NCBI GenBank assembly: GCA_905480405.1
Contig: CAJQQH010000019.1
Span: forward strand, 1-49,341
Source of the DNA: an uncultured Polaribacter sp.
Lineage (GTDB): Bacteria; Bacteroidota; Bacteroidia; Flavobacteriales; Flavobacteriaceae
Direction: 5' to 3'
DNA: 49,341 bases
Below, piece after piece: positions 8,664 to 18,800 of this stretch. Made by a program: the position numbers and the translations under genes. Each line of letters opens with the position of its first letter. Position 1 is the first letter of the stretch. A model generated the notes under the pieces. The model made no database searches and had not been told where the DNA came from. It saw only the letters and a program-made list of their open reading frames with translations.

Positions 8664-9791
8664 ATGAAAAAATTAGGATTTTGTATTGCACTTTGTGCTT
8701 TGGTAAGTTTAAACACAAACGCACAAACAAATACTCAGCAAACAGGAGGGATTACAACTGCTACTCCTTTTTTATTAATTGTGCCAGATGCAAGAGCAGG
8801 TGGAATGGGAGATATGGGTGTTGCTACAACTGCAGATGCTTTTTCATTATTTCATAATCCTGCAAAAATTGTTTTTAGTGATAGACAAATAAAAACAGGT
8901 CTTACATATTCTCCTTGGTTACGTAATTTAACAGATGATATTTTTATTGGAAGTGGTTCGTATATTAATAGGTTTAGTGAAACTTCTGCTTGGGGTGCAG
9001 ATTTTAAATACTTCTCTTTAGGTCAAATTGACTTAACAGATGATAGTGGTAATCCTAACGGAACTATAAATCCCAATGAGTTTGTTGCTACTGGTTCTTA
9101 TTCTTTAAAATTAAGCGAAACTTTTTCAATGGGAGTTTCTTTAAAATATATACGTTCTAACCTAGCATTTAATGGTACTCAAGGTAATGCACTACAACCA
9201 ATTAATTCTTTTGCAGTAGATGTTTCTGGTTATTATCAATCTTTTGAAGAAAACTATGGTAATTTCAATGGTCGTTATAGAATAGGGTTTAATATTGCTA
9301 ATATTGGACCAAAAGTATCTTATGTACCGGGTGAAGAAGATTTTATTCCAACCAATTTAAAACTTGGTGGTGGTTTCGATTTTATTTTAGATGATTATAA
9401 TATTATTTCTACTACGGTTGAGTTTACTAAATTATTAGTGCCAACCCCTCAACCAGATGGTTCTGATGAAGACCAAGGTTGGATTCAAGGAATGTTTAGT
9501 TCTTTTGGTGATGCACCAGGTGGTTTTAGCGAAGAATTAAAAGAATTTACATATGCTTTAGGAGCAGAATATTTATATAATAATGCTTTTGCTTTAAGAG
9601 CAGGATATTTTCATGAGAGTGAAGATAAAGGAAATAGACAATATTTTACCTTAGGAGGTGGTTTTAAAACCAACGCTTTAAATATAGATTTATCTTATTT
9701 AATTAATTCATCTGATGTTAATAACCCATTAGAAAACTCTTTACGTTTTTCTTTATCTTTTGATTTAGGTGAGGTATATGATAATTATTAA
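8664..9791 (+). CDS. porV: Type IX secretion outer membrane beta-barrel PorV (LptO)
   Basis: A protein of 375 aa with signal peptide MKKLGFCIALCALVSLNTNAQ. Immediately after it comes the family hallmark of PorV: TPFLLIVPDARAGGMGDMG, then a barrel of alternating aromatic/hydrophobic strands (FadL-like fold) ending in a short acidic tail. PorV binds CTD-bearing substrates after the SprA/Sov translocon and hands them to PorU. It directly follows porU, probably in one transcript, and ends at a clear intrinsic terminator (9824-9852). Confidence 0.94.
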   Translation: MKKLGFCIALCALVSLNTNAQTNTQQTGGITTATPFLLIVPDARAGGMGDMGVATTADAFSLFHNPAKIVFSDRQIKTGLTYSPWLRNLTDDIFIGSGSYINRFSETSAWGADFKYFSLGQIDLTDDSGNPNGTINPNEFVATGSYSLKLSETFSMGVSLKYIRSNLAFNGTQGNALQPINSFAVDVSGYYQSFEENYGNFNGRYRIGFNIANIGPKVSYVPGEEDFIPTNLKLGGGFDFILDDYNIISTTVEFTKLLVPTPQPDGSDEDQGWIQGMFSSFGDAPGGFSEELKEFTYALGAEYLYNNAFALRAGYFHESEDKGNRQYFTLGGGFKTNALNIDLSYLINSSDVNNPLENSLRFSLSFDLGEVYDNY

Positions 9792-9823
9792 AAGTGATAA
9801 TTTTTTAGTAAGTTTACAATATT

Positions 9824-9852
9824 AAAAGCAGTCAAATAAGGCTGCTTTTTTT
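9824..9852 (+). terminator. Intrinsic terminator after porV
   Basis: AAAAGCAG (9824-9831) pairs with CTGCTTTT (9842-9849), followed by T residues to 9852. The alternative TTG start of the next gene falls in this T-run, which argues for the later ATG. Confidence 0.8.
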
Positions 9853-9865
9853 GACTTTACTATTT

Positions 9866-10348
9866 ATGAAAAAAATTGAAATATCAGCATCTGCAACTCT
9901 TTATAACGATGTGTCAGAACTTTCTTCAGAAGATAAAATGTTAATGGATAAAGCTGTTGAAGCTAGAAAAAAAGCATATGCACCTTATTCTAAATTTAAT
10001 GTTGGTGCTGCTTTATTATTAGAAAACAACGAAATTGTTTTAGGAAATAATCAAGAAAATGCAGCATATCCTTCTGGTATGTGTGCAGAAAGAGTTGCAG
10101 TTTGGAGAGCAGGTTCAGAGTTTCCTAATGTTAAGGTTTTAAAGCTAGCAATTTCAGCCAGCTCATCTATAACTAAAGTAGATAAACCAGTTGGACCTTG
10201 CGGAGCTTGTAGGCAGTCTTTATCTGAATACGAAATAAAACAAAAACAGCCATTTCCTGTTTTATTTATGGGAGAAATAGGTGAGATTGTAAAAACAGAA
10301 TCATTACTTTCTTTATTACCATTCTCGTTTGATAGTTCTTATTTATAA
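9866..10348 (+). CDS. cdd: Cytidine deaminase
   Basis: A protein of 160 aa from the ATG at 9866. A longer frame starting with TTG at 9851 begins inside the porV terminator and is unlikely. The zinc-dependent deaminase signature is complete: CAE within SGMCAERVAVW (Zn ligand Cys and proton-shuttling Glu) and PCGACRQ giving the other two Cys ligands; the substrate segment KFNVGAALL is upstream. It deaminates cytidine/deoxycytidine to uridine forms in pyrimidine salvage. The truncated haemoglobin gene follows after 15 bp, probably co-transcribed. Size fits the tetrameric type. Confidence 0.92.
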   Translation: MKKIEISASATLYNDVSELSSEDKMLMDKAVEARKKAYAPYSKFNVGAALLLENNEIVLGNNQENAAYPSGMCAERVAVWRAGSEFPNVKVLKLAISASSSITKVDKPVGPCGACRQSLSEYEIKQKQPFPVLFMGEIGEIVKTESLLSLLPFSFDSSYL

Positions 10349-10363
10349 TAGTAAATAATACAG

Positions 10364-10747
10364 ATGAAAGCAGATATTTCTACAAAAGCAGACATTAAAT
10401 TAATTATTTCCAAGTTTTATGATTTGTTATTAGTTGATAAAAAAATGATTCCTTTTTTTGAAGACATTTTAGTAGAAGATCAGCTAGAGCATCATTTAAA
10501 TGTTATTACTGATTTTTGGAACGATATTATTTTTGATACAATTACATATCATAATAATGTAATGCAAAAACACCTTAATAAAAACGCTTTTGTTAACTTT
10601 AAGAAAGAACATTTTACTATTTGGATGTCGTATTTTTTTGAAGTAATTGATAATAATTTTAAAGGTATTAATGCTCATAAAATGAAAAACAGAGCGAACT
10701 CAATAGCAACAGTAATGCAGCTTAAGATGAATGTTTTTAAAAATTAG
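10364..10747 (+). CDS. Group III truncated haemoglobin
   Basis: A protein of 127 aa. The pattern matches group III truncated globins: FYDLLLVDKKMIPFFED at the start, HHLNVITDFWNDIIF in the middle, and KKEHFTIWMSYFFEVID with the probable proximal haem His in EHF. Members bind haem and O2/NO and are linked to NO or redox stress or microaerobic metabolism; the ligand cannot be told here. It lies 15 bp behind cdd. No terminator is visible after it, and the next gene is preceded by its own operator-like palindrome. Confidence 0.88.
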   Translation: MKADISTKADIKLIISKFYDLLLVDKKMIPFFEDILVEDQLEHHLNVITDFWNDIIFDTITYHNNVMQKHLNKNAFVNFKKEHFTIWMSYFFEVIDNNFKGINAHKMKNRANSIATVMQLKMNVFKN

Positions 10748-10798
10748 AGTATTTTTTATTTAGAAAATAATAAATTATATTTTAATTTGGGTTTACCA

Positions 10799-10818
10799 TT
10801 ACTATGCGTGCATAGTAA
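10799..10818. promoter_or_regulatory. Perfect 9-bp-arm palindrome, probable operator of the KAS III gene
   Basis: TTACTATGC (10799-10807) and GCATAGTAA (10810-10818) are separated by GT. It lies 48 bp before the ATG at 10867 and about where a -33 element would be if TAAATTGC (10840-10847) is the -7 region. Such a short-spacer dyad is typical of a homodimeric winged-helix regulator (for example MarR family); the regulator is not in the window. Confidence 0.6.
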
Positions 10819-10866
10819 ATTTATATAGCAAACTTTTAATAAATTGCTCTGGTAAATTTTTATTAT

Positions 10867-11931
10867 ATGATATCTTCAAAAATTACAGGAACAGGAACTT
10901 ATATTCCAAGTTTAAGAAAAGAAAATATAGATTTTTTAAATGATAATTTTCTTAATGCAGATGGTACAGCATTCGCTTCTGAAAATAATGTAATAGTAGA
11001 AAAATTTAAAGCAATTACTGGTATTGAAGAAAGGCGCTATGCAAAAGCAGAATATACTACTTCTGATTTAGCTTTTTTTGCAGCTCAAAAAGCAATTAAA
11101 GACGCAAATATAAATCCAGAAGAATTAGATTATATAATTCTCGCTCATAATTTTGGAGATGTAAAAGAAGGAACAATTCAAGGAGATACATTACCAAGTA
11201 TAGCTACTCGTGTAAAATACCTATTAGAAATTGCAAACCCTAATTGTGTTGCCTACGATATTTTGTTTGGTTGTCCTGGTTGGGTGCAAGGTGTAATTCA
11301 GGCACAAGCATTTATTAAAGCAGGAATTGCAAAAAAATGTTTAGTTATTGGTGCAGAAACCCTTTCTAGAGTTGTAGATAAGTATGATAGAGATTCTATG
11401 ATTTATAGTGATGGAGCTGGCGCTTGTATTGTAGAGCAATCTCAAGAATTAGGTTCTGGTATTTTAAGTCATGCATCACAAACTTTTGCTAAAGAAGAAG
11501 CATATTATTTGCATTATGGACCTTCATTTAATAAAAAAGAAGATCAAGATGTACGTTATATTAAAATGTATGGACGTAAAATTTACGAATTTGCAATTAC
11601 AAATGTTCCTTCAGCAATGAAGTCGGCTTTAGATAAAAGTGGATTTGGTATAGATGATGTAAAGAAAATATTTATCCATCAAGCAAATGAAAAAATGGAT
11701 GAAGCAATTGTAAAAAGATTTTATAGGTTATTTAAGAAGAAAGCTCCTGAAGGTATAATGCCTATGAGTATTCATAAATTAGGAAACAGTTCTGTAGCCA
11801 CTGTACCAACTTTACTAGATTTGGTTTTAAAAGGTAAAATAGAGCATCAGAAAGTAGATAAAGGAGATGTAGTTATTTTAGCTTCTGTAGGTGCTGGTAT
11901 GAATATTAATGCTATCGTTTATCAATTTTAA
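10867..11931 (+). CDS. 3-oxoacyl-ACP synthase III family protein (FabH-like)
   Basis: A protein of 354 aa, thiolase fold. The catalytic triad is visible: Cys136 in DILFGCPGW, His271 in FIHQAN and Asn307 in KLGNSSV. GRKIYEFAI and the C-terminal ASVGAGMNINAIVY segment fit KAS III. FabH-type enzymes condense acyl-CoA with malonyl-ACP to start fatty acid synthesis, but Bacteroidota often carry several paralogues. This one stands alone, not beside plsX/rpmF, and has its own palindromic operator, so it may be an accessory or stress-controlled enzyme rather than the housekeeping FabH. Substrate unknown. Confidence 0.85.
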   Translation: MISSKITGTGTYIPSLRKENIDFLNDNFLNADGTAFASENNVIVEKFKAITGIEERRYAKAEYTTSDLAFFAAQKAIKDANINPEELDYIILAHNFGDVKEGTIQGDTLPSIATRVKYLLEIANPNCVAYDILFGCPGWVQGVIQAQAFIKAGIAKKCLVIGAETLSRVVDKYDRDSMIYSDGAGACIVEQSQELGSGILSHASQTFAKEEAYYLHYGPSFNKKEDQDVRYIKMYGRKIYEFAITNVPSAMKSALDKSGFGIDDVKKIFIHQANEKMDEAIVKRFYRLFKKKAPEGIMPMSIHKLGNSSVATVPTLLDLVLKGKIEHQKVDKGDVVILASVGAGMNINAIVYQF

Positions 11932-12039
11932 AGTTGATAATTTTATACCTGTTTAACTACGAATTCTCTAATAAGTCTACAAATTCTAATTTATCATAAA
12001 AAATATCAAATTCATTATTTAAAATTTAATCTGAAATAG

Positions 12040-12047
12040 TATTTTTG
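12040..12047 (+). promoter_or_regulatory. Candidate -7 box (TATTTTTG) at the guaA start
   Basis: TAnnTTTG match ending only 3 bp before the chosen ATG (12051). If used, transcription would start at or within the first codons, giving a leaderless mRNA. No -33 TTG is found. Confidence 0.35.
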
Positions 12048-12050
12048 CGC

Positions 12051-13586
12051 ATGCAACAACACCACGTACTTATTTTAGATTTTGGATCGCAATACACTCA
12101 ATTAATTGCGAGAAGAGTAAGAGAGTTAAACATTTATTGTGAAATTCATCCATATAACAATCCACCTAAAGAATTAGAAAGTTTTAAAGCGGTTATCCTT
12201 TCTGGAAGCCCAAATTCTGTTAGAGGAGAAAATGTTCTGCATCCAGATTTATCAGAAATTAGAGGTAAAAAGCCGTTATTATCTGTTTGTTATGGAGCAC
12301 AATATTTAGCTCATTTTTCTGGAGGTAAAGTAGCGCCATCAAATACAAGAGAATATGGTAGAGCAAATTTATCTTTTATAAAAAATGATGAACCATTTTT
12401 CGAAAACATTTCAGAAGGTAGTCAAGTTTGGATGAGTCATTCAGATACTATTAAAGAATTGCCTACAAACGGAGTTTTATTAGCTAGTACAAAGGATGTA
12501 GAAAATGCTGCTTATAAAATTGAAGGAGAGCAAACATATGCAATTCAATTTCATCCAGAAGTATATCATTCTACAGACGGTAAACAATTATTAGAAAACT
12601 TTTTAGTTAATATTGCACAGGTTGCTCAAACTTGGACACCAGATTCTTTTGTAGATAGTACAGTAAATGATATTAAAGCAAAAGTAGGTAATGATAAAGT
12701 TGTTTTAGGGCTTTCAGGAGGTGTAGATTCTACGGTTGCTGCAGTTTTATTACATAAAGCTATTGGCGAAAATTTGTATTGTATTTTCGTAAATAATGGT
12801 TTATTACGTAAAGACGAATTTAAAAGTGTTTTAAAACAATACGAAGGAATGGGTTTAAACGTTAAAGGTGTAGATGCTTCGGCACGTTTTTTGAAAGCAC
12901 TTGAAGGTTTAGTGGATCCAGAAAAGAAAAGAAAGGCAATTGGTAATGCATTTATTGAAGTTTTTGATGATGAAGCTCATAAAATTCAAGATGTAAAATG
13001 GTTAGCTCAAGGTACTATTTATCCAGATGTAATTGAATCTGTTTCTGTAAATGGTGGTCCATCAGCAACTATAAAAAGTCATCATAATGTTGGTGGTTTG
13101 CCAGATTATATGAAACTGAAAATTGTTGAGCCTTTAAGAATGATTTTTAAAGATGAGGTAAGAAGAGTAGGAGCATCCATGGGAATTGATAAAGAATTAC
13201 TTGGAAGACATCCTTTTCCTGGTCCTGGTTTGGGAATTAGAATATTAGGAGATATTACTGCAGAAAAAGTTCGTATTTTACAAGAAGTAGATGCTATTTT
13301 TATAAACGGATTAAGAGAGGATGGTTTGTACGATAGAGTTTGGCAAGCAGGCGCAATGTTATTACCAGTTAATTCCGTTGGTGTTATGGGTGATGAACGA
13401 ACATATGAAAAAGTAGTAGCTTTAAGAGCAGTTGAAAGTACTGATGGTATGACTGCAGATTGGGTAGATTTACCTTATAAATTTTTACAAAAAACATCAA
13501 ACAAAATAATAAATCAGGTAAAAGGTGTAAATAGAGTAGTTTATGATATAAGCTCTAAGCCACCTGCAACTATAGAATGGGAATAG
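12051..13586 (+). CDS. guaA: GMP synthase (glutamine-hydrolysing)
   Basis: A protein of 511 aa from ATG 12051; an in-frame TTG at 12045 would add two residues and overlaps the promoter-like box. The class I glutamine amidotransferase domain has Cys80 ([11 protein letters not shown]) and the His-Glu pair in QFHPEVYHS. The ATP pyrophosphatase loop GLSGGVDST follows, then [10 protein letters not shown] and the C-terminal dimerisation domain ending [11 protein letters not shown]. It converts XMP to GMP in purine synthesis. The stop overlaps the first possible start of the downstream LysM lipoprotein, so the two are likely co-transcribed. Confidence 0.97.
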   Translation: MQQHHVLILDFGSQYTQLIARRVRELNIYCEIHPYNNPPKELESFKAVILSGSPNSVRGENVLHPDLSEIRGKKPLLSVCYGAQYLAHFSGGKVAPSNTREYGRANLSFIKNDEPFFENISEGSQVWMSHSDTIKELPTNGVLLASTKDVENAAYKIEGEQTYAIQFHPEVYHSTDGKQLLENFLVNIAQVAQTWTPDSFVDSTVNDIKAKVGNDKVVLGLSGGVDSTVAAVLLHKAIGENLYCIFVNNGLLRKDEFKSVLKQYEGMGLNVKGVDASARFLKALEGLVDPEKKRKAIGNAFIEVFDDEAHKIQDVKWLAQGTIYPDVIESVSVNGGPSATIKSHHNVGGLPDYMKLKIVEPLRMIFKDEVRRVGASMGIDKELLGRHPFPGPGLGIRILGDITAEKVRILQEVDAIFINGLREDGLYDRVWQAGAMLLPVNSVGVMGDERTYEKVVALRAVESTDGMTADWVDLPYKFLQKTSNKIINQVKGVNRVVYDISSKPPATIEWE

Positions 13587-13591
13587 AACAT

Positions 13592-15193
13592 ATGAAACAT
13601 TTAAAGTTTTTTATTTTTCTGTGTATTTTAACGTTCACTGTTTCTTGTGGGCAACAACTTAAATATATACAGTACAAGGTTAAAAAAGGTGAAACGATGA
13701 GTAAAATTGCCCAAAAGTTGGACATGAAAACTCAAGATTTAATTCGTTTAAACCCAGATATTGCTACAGAACCTAAAACAAATTCTTTTATTGTTGTTCC
13801 TAAAAGAAAGTTAAACGGTTTTAAAAATAAAGCAAAAGAAAGTTTAGAAATAGTAAATGATACTATTTCTAATGCATCAATTACTGATGAAGAAACAGAT
13901 CCTTTAATAGTATTAAAGGAGAAATTTGTTATTTATGAAGTGAAAAAAGGAGATACTTTTTACAGCTTTAAAAAGAAGTTTAATGTTACAAGAGGAGAAC
14001 TTTTATTATTGAATCCAGAATTAAAAGAGGGGTTAAAAGTTGGTCAAATCTTAAAAATAAAAGAAATTCCTGTTACAGTAATTTCTGATGAAGTTTTTTA
14101 TGATGATTATATTCAAAATGGTAGTTCTTTAAAAGTTGCATTATTATTGCCTTTTATGGTAAATAAATATAGTATAGATACAGTATCAATAAAAACAATT
14201 TTTACTAAGAGAGCCACTCTTGTAAACATAGCAACAGACTTTTATTTAGGTGCAGAAATTGCAATAGATTCTTTAAGAAGAAGAGGCGTAGATATAGAAT
14301 TAAATGTTTTTGATACTGGTAATAGAAGAAGTAATACAATAAATAAAATTATCTCAGAAAAGGATTTAAACAGTAACAATGTTGTAATTGGTCCTTTGTA
14401 TTCAGAAGAAGTGCAAAAAGTTGCTGCAAATGTTAATATTCCAATAGTTTTTCCTGTTTATTCTAATAATCAATCTAATTTTTATGCTGCGAATATAATA
14501 AAAACATCACCCGAGAAAAGTGTTTTTAGAGAAGAGTTAGAGCGTTATATTACAGAGAATTTTGATGAAGGGAATATTATTATTATTAGTGATGGTAAAT
14601 CTACCTCTTTACAAAGAAGTAATACAATTAAAGCTTCTTTAGAGTTTGCTACTATGGCTAGCTCTATAAATATTTTAACACCTAGTAAAGGATATATTGC
14701 AAAGTCTAAATTTTTAGAAATTGTAAAACCAAATACTAAAAATTGGGTTATTATGGCTACTGATGATAACGTTGTTGTGGGTGATGCTATTAATAGTTTA
14801 ATTAGTTTACCAGAAGAAACGACAGCTAAGGTTTTTACTTTTGATAAAGGAAAGGTTTATGACAATATTGATAATAGAAAATTAGCAAAAATCGGTTTTA
14901 CGTATGTAAGTGATGAGTTTGTAGATGAAGCTTCTTTAGAAGCTAGAACTTTTACAAAACAATATTTAAAAAAGAATAAAGCTTTGCCTTCTTTTTATGC
15001 TACTAAGGGTTTTGATGTTACTTATGATGTATTGGTAAGGTTAGCTTCTGGTAATGATTTAAAAACAACATTTAATCAAGGAGCAACTTCTAGGGTAGAG
15101 TCTAAGTTTGATTATAGAATTAATAGTAGAGAGAATCAAGGTTTATTTATTGTTCAATACAATAAAGACTTATCGTTAACTAAATTAAAGTAA
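13592..15193 (+). CDS. LysM-domain lipoprotein with type 1 periplasmic-binding-like domain
   Basis: A protein of 533 aa from ATG 13592; this start gives a lipoprotein signal (FTVSC, Cys19), whereas the frame opening at 13577 overlaps guaA. Two LysM repeats follow: YKVKKGETMSKIAQKL and YEVKKGDTFYSFKKKF, each ending in a VVP or LKIKE strand, for peptidoglycan binding. The C-terminal 350 residues (from LKVALLLPFMVNKYS) resemble the type 1 periplasmic binding fold, similar in layout to LpoA-like or amino-acid-binding proteins. A cell-wall role at the outer membrane periplasmic face is inferred. guaA followed by this gene is probably a transcription unit, ending at the hairpin at 15257. Confidence 0.8.
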   Translation: MKHLKFFIFLCILTFTVSCGQQLKYIQYKVKKGETMSKIAQKLDMKTQDLIRLNPDIATEPKTNSFIVVPKRKLNGFKNKAKESLEIVNDTISNASITDEETDPLIVLKEKFVIYEVKKGDTFYSFKKKFNVTRGELLLLNPELKEGLKVGQILKIKEIPVTVISDEVFYDDYIQNGSSLKVALLLPFMVNKYSIDTVSIKTIFTKRATLVNIATDFYLGAEIAIDSLRRRGVDIELNVFDTGNRRSNTINKIISEKDLNSNNVVIGPLYSEEVQKVAANVNIPIVFPVYSNNQSNFYAANIIKTSPEKSVFREELERYITENFDEGNIIIISDGKSTSLQRSNTIKASLEFATMASSINILTPSKGYIAKSKFLEIVKPNTKNWVIMATDDNVVVGDAINSLISLPEETTAKVFTFDKGKVYDNIDNRKLAKIGFTYVSDEFVDEASLEARTFTKQYLKKNKALPSFYATKGFDVTYDVLVRLASGNDLKTTFNQGATSRVESKFDYRINSRENQGLFIVQYNKDLSLTKLK

Positions 15194-15256
15194 TTTTAAA
15201 CTAGTTTAATAAATAGGATCTTGTTCAATTTATTTTAGAGAATATTGAAAATATAA

Positions 15257-15288
15257 AAAAAAAATCCGCTTTTAGCGGATTTTTTTAT
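15257..15288. terminator. Bidirectional intrinsic terminator
   Basis: AATCCGCT and AGCGGATT arms with a 3-nt loop (15263-15281) are flanked by an A-run and a T-run, between convergent genes. Confidence 0.88.
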
Positions 15289-15307
15289 ATCAGTAAATGA
15301 AAAAGAA

Positions 15308-15823
15308 TTAGATTTTTTTCATCTGTTTTTTCATCATTTGCATTTGCTCTTTTAGCATACCTTGCTTGTCTAATTTCTTAGCTTCGGCCATTAAATTTGT
15401 TGCTTCACGTTTACGTCTTTTAGTCATTGCGATGCCTGCTAATTGTAATTTTGCCATTGCTAAATCATGATCCATAGACAAGCCTAATTTAACAGCTTTA
15501 CGTAAAAATTTTTCAGCTTGTGTTATGTTAGTTTGGCTTAACATAATACCATGTAAATAATTATAATAACCTTGTTGTTTTGTAATTAATGCGCTTTCAG
15601 GGTTTTTAATGTAGCTTAAGTATTTTTGAGCTCCAGGAAAGTTTTGTTTACGTAACTGTAAAAAAGCTAATAGGATAAATTCATTTTTAAAATAGAGTAA
15701 AATAAAAATTCCTGCTAACAATAAGATGGAAACTCCGTTCATTATATTTCCTTGAATGAATTGATATACAGACCAAACTGCAATTAATCCTGCTAATACT
15801 AATTTTATATTTTTATTAAACAT
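15308..15823 (-). CDS. Conserved membrane protein with two N-terminal TM helices and TPR-like tail
   Basis: A protein of 171 aa. Two hydrophobic helices (about residues 7-24 and 28-47: LVLAGLIAVWSVYQF and ILLLAGIFILLYF) are followed by a helical, TPR-like region (AQKYLSYIKN, AEKFLRKAVKLGL, MAKLQLAGIAMTKRR) and a basic, Met-rich amphipathic end (KEQMQMMKKQMKK). It resembles a widespread flavobacterial small protein often annotated as DUF2892 or tetratricopeptide; no function is known. A TATTTTTG box lies in the 64-bp gap upstream. It is on the same strand as ccsBA, which is upstream. Confidence 0.65.
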   Translation of the reverse strand: MFNKNIKLVLAGLIAVWSVYQFIQGNIMNGVSILLLAGIFILLYFKNEFILLAFLQLRKQNFPGAQKYLSYIKNPESALITKQQGYYNYLHGIMLSQTNITQAEKFLRKAVKLGLSMDHDLAMAKLQLAGIAMTKRRKREATNLMAEAKKLDKQGMLKEQMQMMKKQMKKI

Positions 15824-15887
15824 TTGTGTTTTATTTATTATTTATAATAAGAGCAAAAATACATTTTTCTCTTAATAATTAAATGAT

Positions 15888-18800
15888 TTACTTCTTGTAA
15901 TATTTTTTATACTTAAACCAAGAGAATGTTCCTAAAATAGCAACAAAACTCATAGAATAAAATACAGAACTTGGTGTAATTACTCGATCTCCACTAGCAT
16001 AAGAATGCAATCCTGCTAAGTAAAAATTAACACCAAAATAGGTCATCATTATAGAAAAATACGCAATAATTGTCCATAAATTAAAAGTGTATTTACCTCT
16101 TAAGCCTGGTATTAAACGCATGTGTAATACAAACGCATATATCATTATAGAAATTAATGCCCAAGTTTCTTTAGGATCCCATCCCCAATAACGACCCCAA
16201 CTTTCATTTGCCCACATTCCTCCAAGAAAGTTACCAACGGTTAGCATAATTAAACCAACAGTAATAGCCATTTCATTAATAATGGTAATTTCTTTAATGT
16301 TGATATCCATTTTCTTTTTATTTTTTTCATTCGTAAAAAGGATTAAAAAGAGAGAGAAAACACCTAAAATCATACCTAATGTTAAAGGACCATAACTAGC
16401 CACAATTATAGAAACATGAACTAATAACCACCAAGAGTTTAATACAGGTTGCAAGTTTGCAATTTCAGGATCTAACCAGTTCATACCTGCAACAAATAAA
16501 ATTATTGAAGTAACAAAAGTTGTTGCTGCAATAGTTAAAGCAGATCTTCTACCTAGGTAAAAACCAAATAACATAGTTGCCCAACCAACATAAATAATAG
16601 ATTCGTATGCATTACTCCAAGGCGCATTTCCACTAATGTACCATCTACTTATTAGTCCCAAAGTGTGTAAAATAAAAAGACCAATTGTTAAACCAATTAA
16701 TACTTTAACTACATAATTAATCCATTTTTTAGAGCTAAATATTTGAGCAATAACAAAGGCTATTAATAATAAACTTGCCAATCCATAATAACGAACTAGT
16801 TTGCTAAATACATTGTATTTATTATAGGCAATTTCTAGCTCTATTTTTTTATCTGAAGGATAGACTGCTGCTCCATATTTCTTTTGGTATTTTTTTATAC
16901 CATCTAAAATTTGATTTGCTTTAGAATAATCATTTGTTTTTTTAGCAGTTTGTAATAGTTGAACGTAAAGAGCTAAAGATTTTTGAACAAATACAGTATC
17001 CTTATCTATAAAACCCTTTGTAGATGTAGTTTCTGGTTGAGAAACCCACTTATTATTTTCGTCATTTGGAATTGGGTATATTTTTAAAATTCCTCCACCA
17101 ATTGCGTTATATAGTAATCCTAAGCGTCTGTCAATTTTAATTAAATCTTGTTCAAATTTATTCTGAACTTTTTTCTTTTGAGCTTCATCAATCTGTAATT
17201 TAATTTTATACTCACCTCTATCAGAAAAGAAATCAGATAAACGAGCATATTTTACAGTATCTGCTAAACCTAAATATTCTCTAATTTTTAAGTTTTGCTT
17301 TTCTAAATATATTGCAGGTACTTCGTACCATAGTCTAGAATTTTCTATAATAGATAATAAAACCTGACTTGGTTGCATACCATGTAACTCTTCTGTCTGA
17401 CTTACTTTTCTAACCAATTCAGAAGCAAAAGTATGAGCAGGTTTCATACGTCCGCCAGCATCTTGTATTACCAATTTATTAAAATCTTCTGCGTGTTTTA
17501 AAGAAACTAAGTTTGTTTTTAGAATAGAATCTATTTGTTTATCGGAGACTCTATTTACATTATGTGCATTTGCATGCTGTCCATAAGTAAACGATGATAA
17601 GAAAACAGCTAACATAACCGACATTGTTAGCTTCTTTTTTCTAATTTTCTTTAATGAATTTTTTAAATAATCAAAACGGGTATTCTTTGCAAAAAGAATA
17701 CAAATTAAACCTGTATATAATAAAGAATAGCCTAAATAAGTTATAAATGTTCCCCAAAAATCATGATTTACAGATAGTCTGGTTTGTTCCTTTTCTCCTG
17801 ATAAATCATAACTAGATTGAAATAATTTAAAGCCATTATGATCTAGAATATGATTCATGAATATTCTAAAATCAAATTTTTCTTTTCCATCTATTACAGT
17901 TACTTCACTTGCGTATGAAGCTGCACTTTCAGAACCTGGGTATTTTTCTAATTGAAAATCGTTTAATTTTACGCTAAAAGGAGTTTCTAATATTCTTGCT
18001 CCATACCACATTCTAAAGTTTAAATTATCAATTTTAAATTCTTTAAAATTATCATTATTATAAATTCCTCCAGAAAGTTCTACTCTTTTTGTTTCATTGT
18101 TACTAGTTACATCTAAAACAATAACGTCTAGTTTTTTATCATCTTTGTCTCCACTTATTGTTTTCATATTTCCTTTACTAGGATACTGAGGCACAACAAA
18201 AGGTAAACCAGCAACATTATACAGAGAACGTAATTTAAAACCTTGAATACTATCTTTTTGTAAATTTCCCTTTTCTTGGGTTGCCATTACTTGAAAATTA
18301 CCATCAGATTTAGAAAGTATTTTTAAAGAATCATTTCTTTTAAAAATGTTAATAGAAGCAGTTTTATCTTTCGTTTCATAACCTACTAAAATATTGTGAA
18401 TGTTTTGAACCGTTCCTGCTTTTATATAATGTTCGTGTCTACTTCCGCTAGAAGATTCTACTAAAAATAAATGCTCAATTCCATTCTCATCTTCAATTAA
18501 TTTTTTTTCAGCCCAAGGGATATATTCAACTAAATCTACATTGTATTTTTTTTCTCTAAAGTCATCAGAAAAAGACCATGAGTTTTTACCCCAGGCAGAT
18601 AATAAAATAGGTTTATGCAGTTTCTTTTGTTCTTCACTATTATCAACAATAACATTAACATAAGTAGTTTCTGATAAAAACTGATTTGTTGTTTCCCCTT
18701 CATTAATTAGCATTAGTCCTTCATATCCAACATATCTAGTAACACCAGCGCCAATTATTATAAATAAAAAAGCTAAATGAAACATTAATACTGGCCATTT

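Noticed and set aside
11940..12015. Minus-strand stretch reading like a gene end (DLLENS then stop) between the KAS III gene and guaA
   Set aside because: Only about 22 codons before an upstream stop, no start, no recognisable family; chance in AT-rich DNA is as likely as a remnant.
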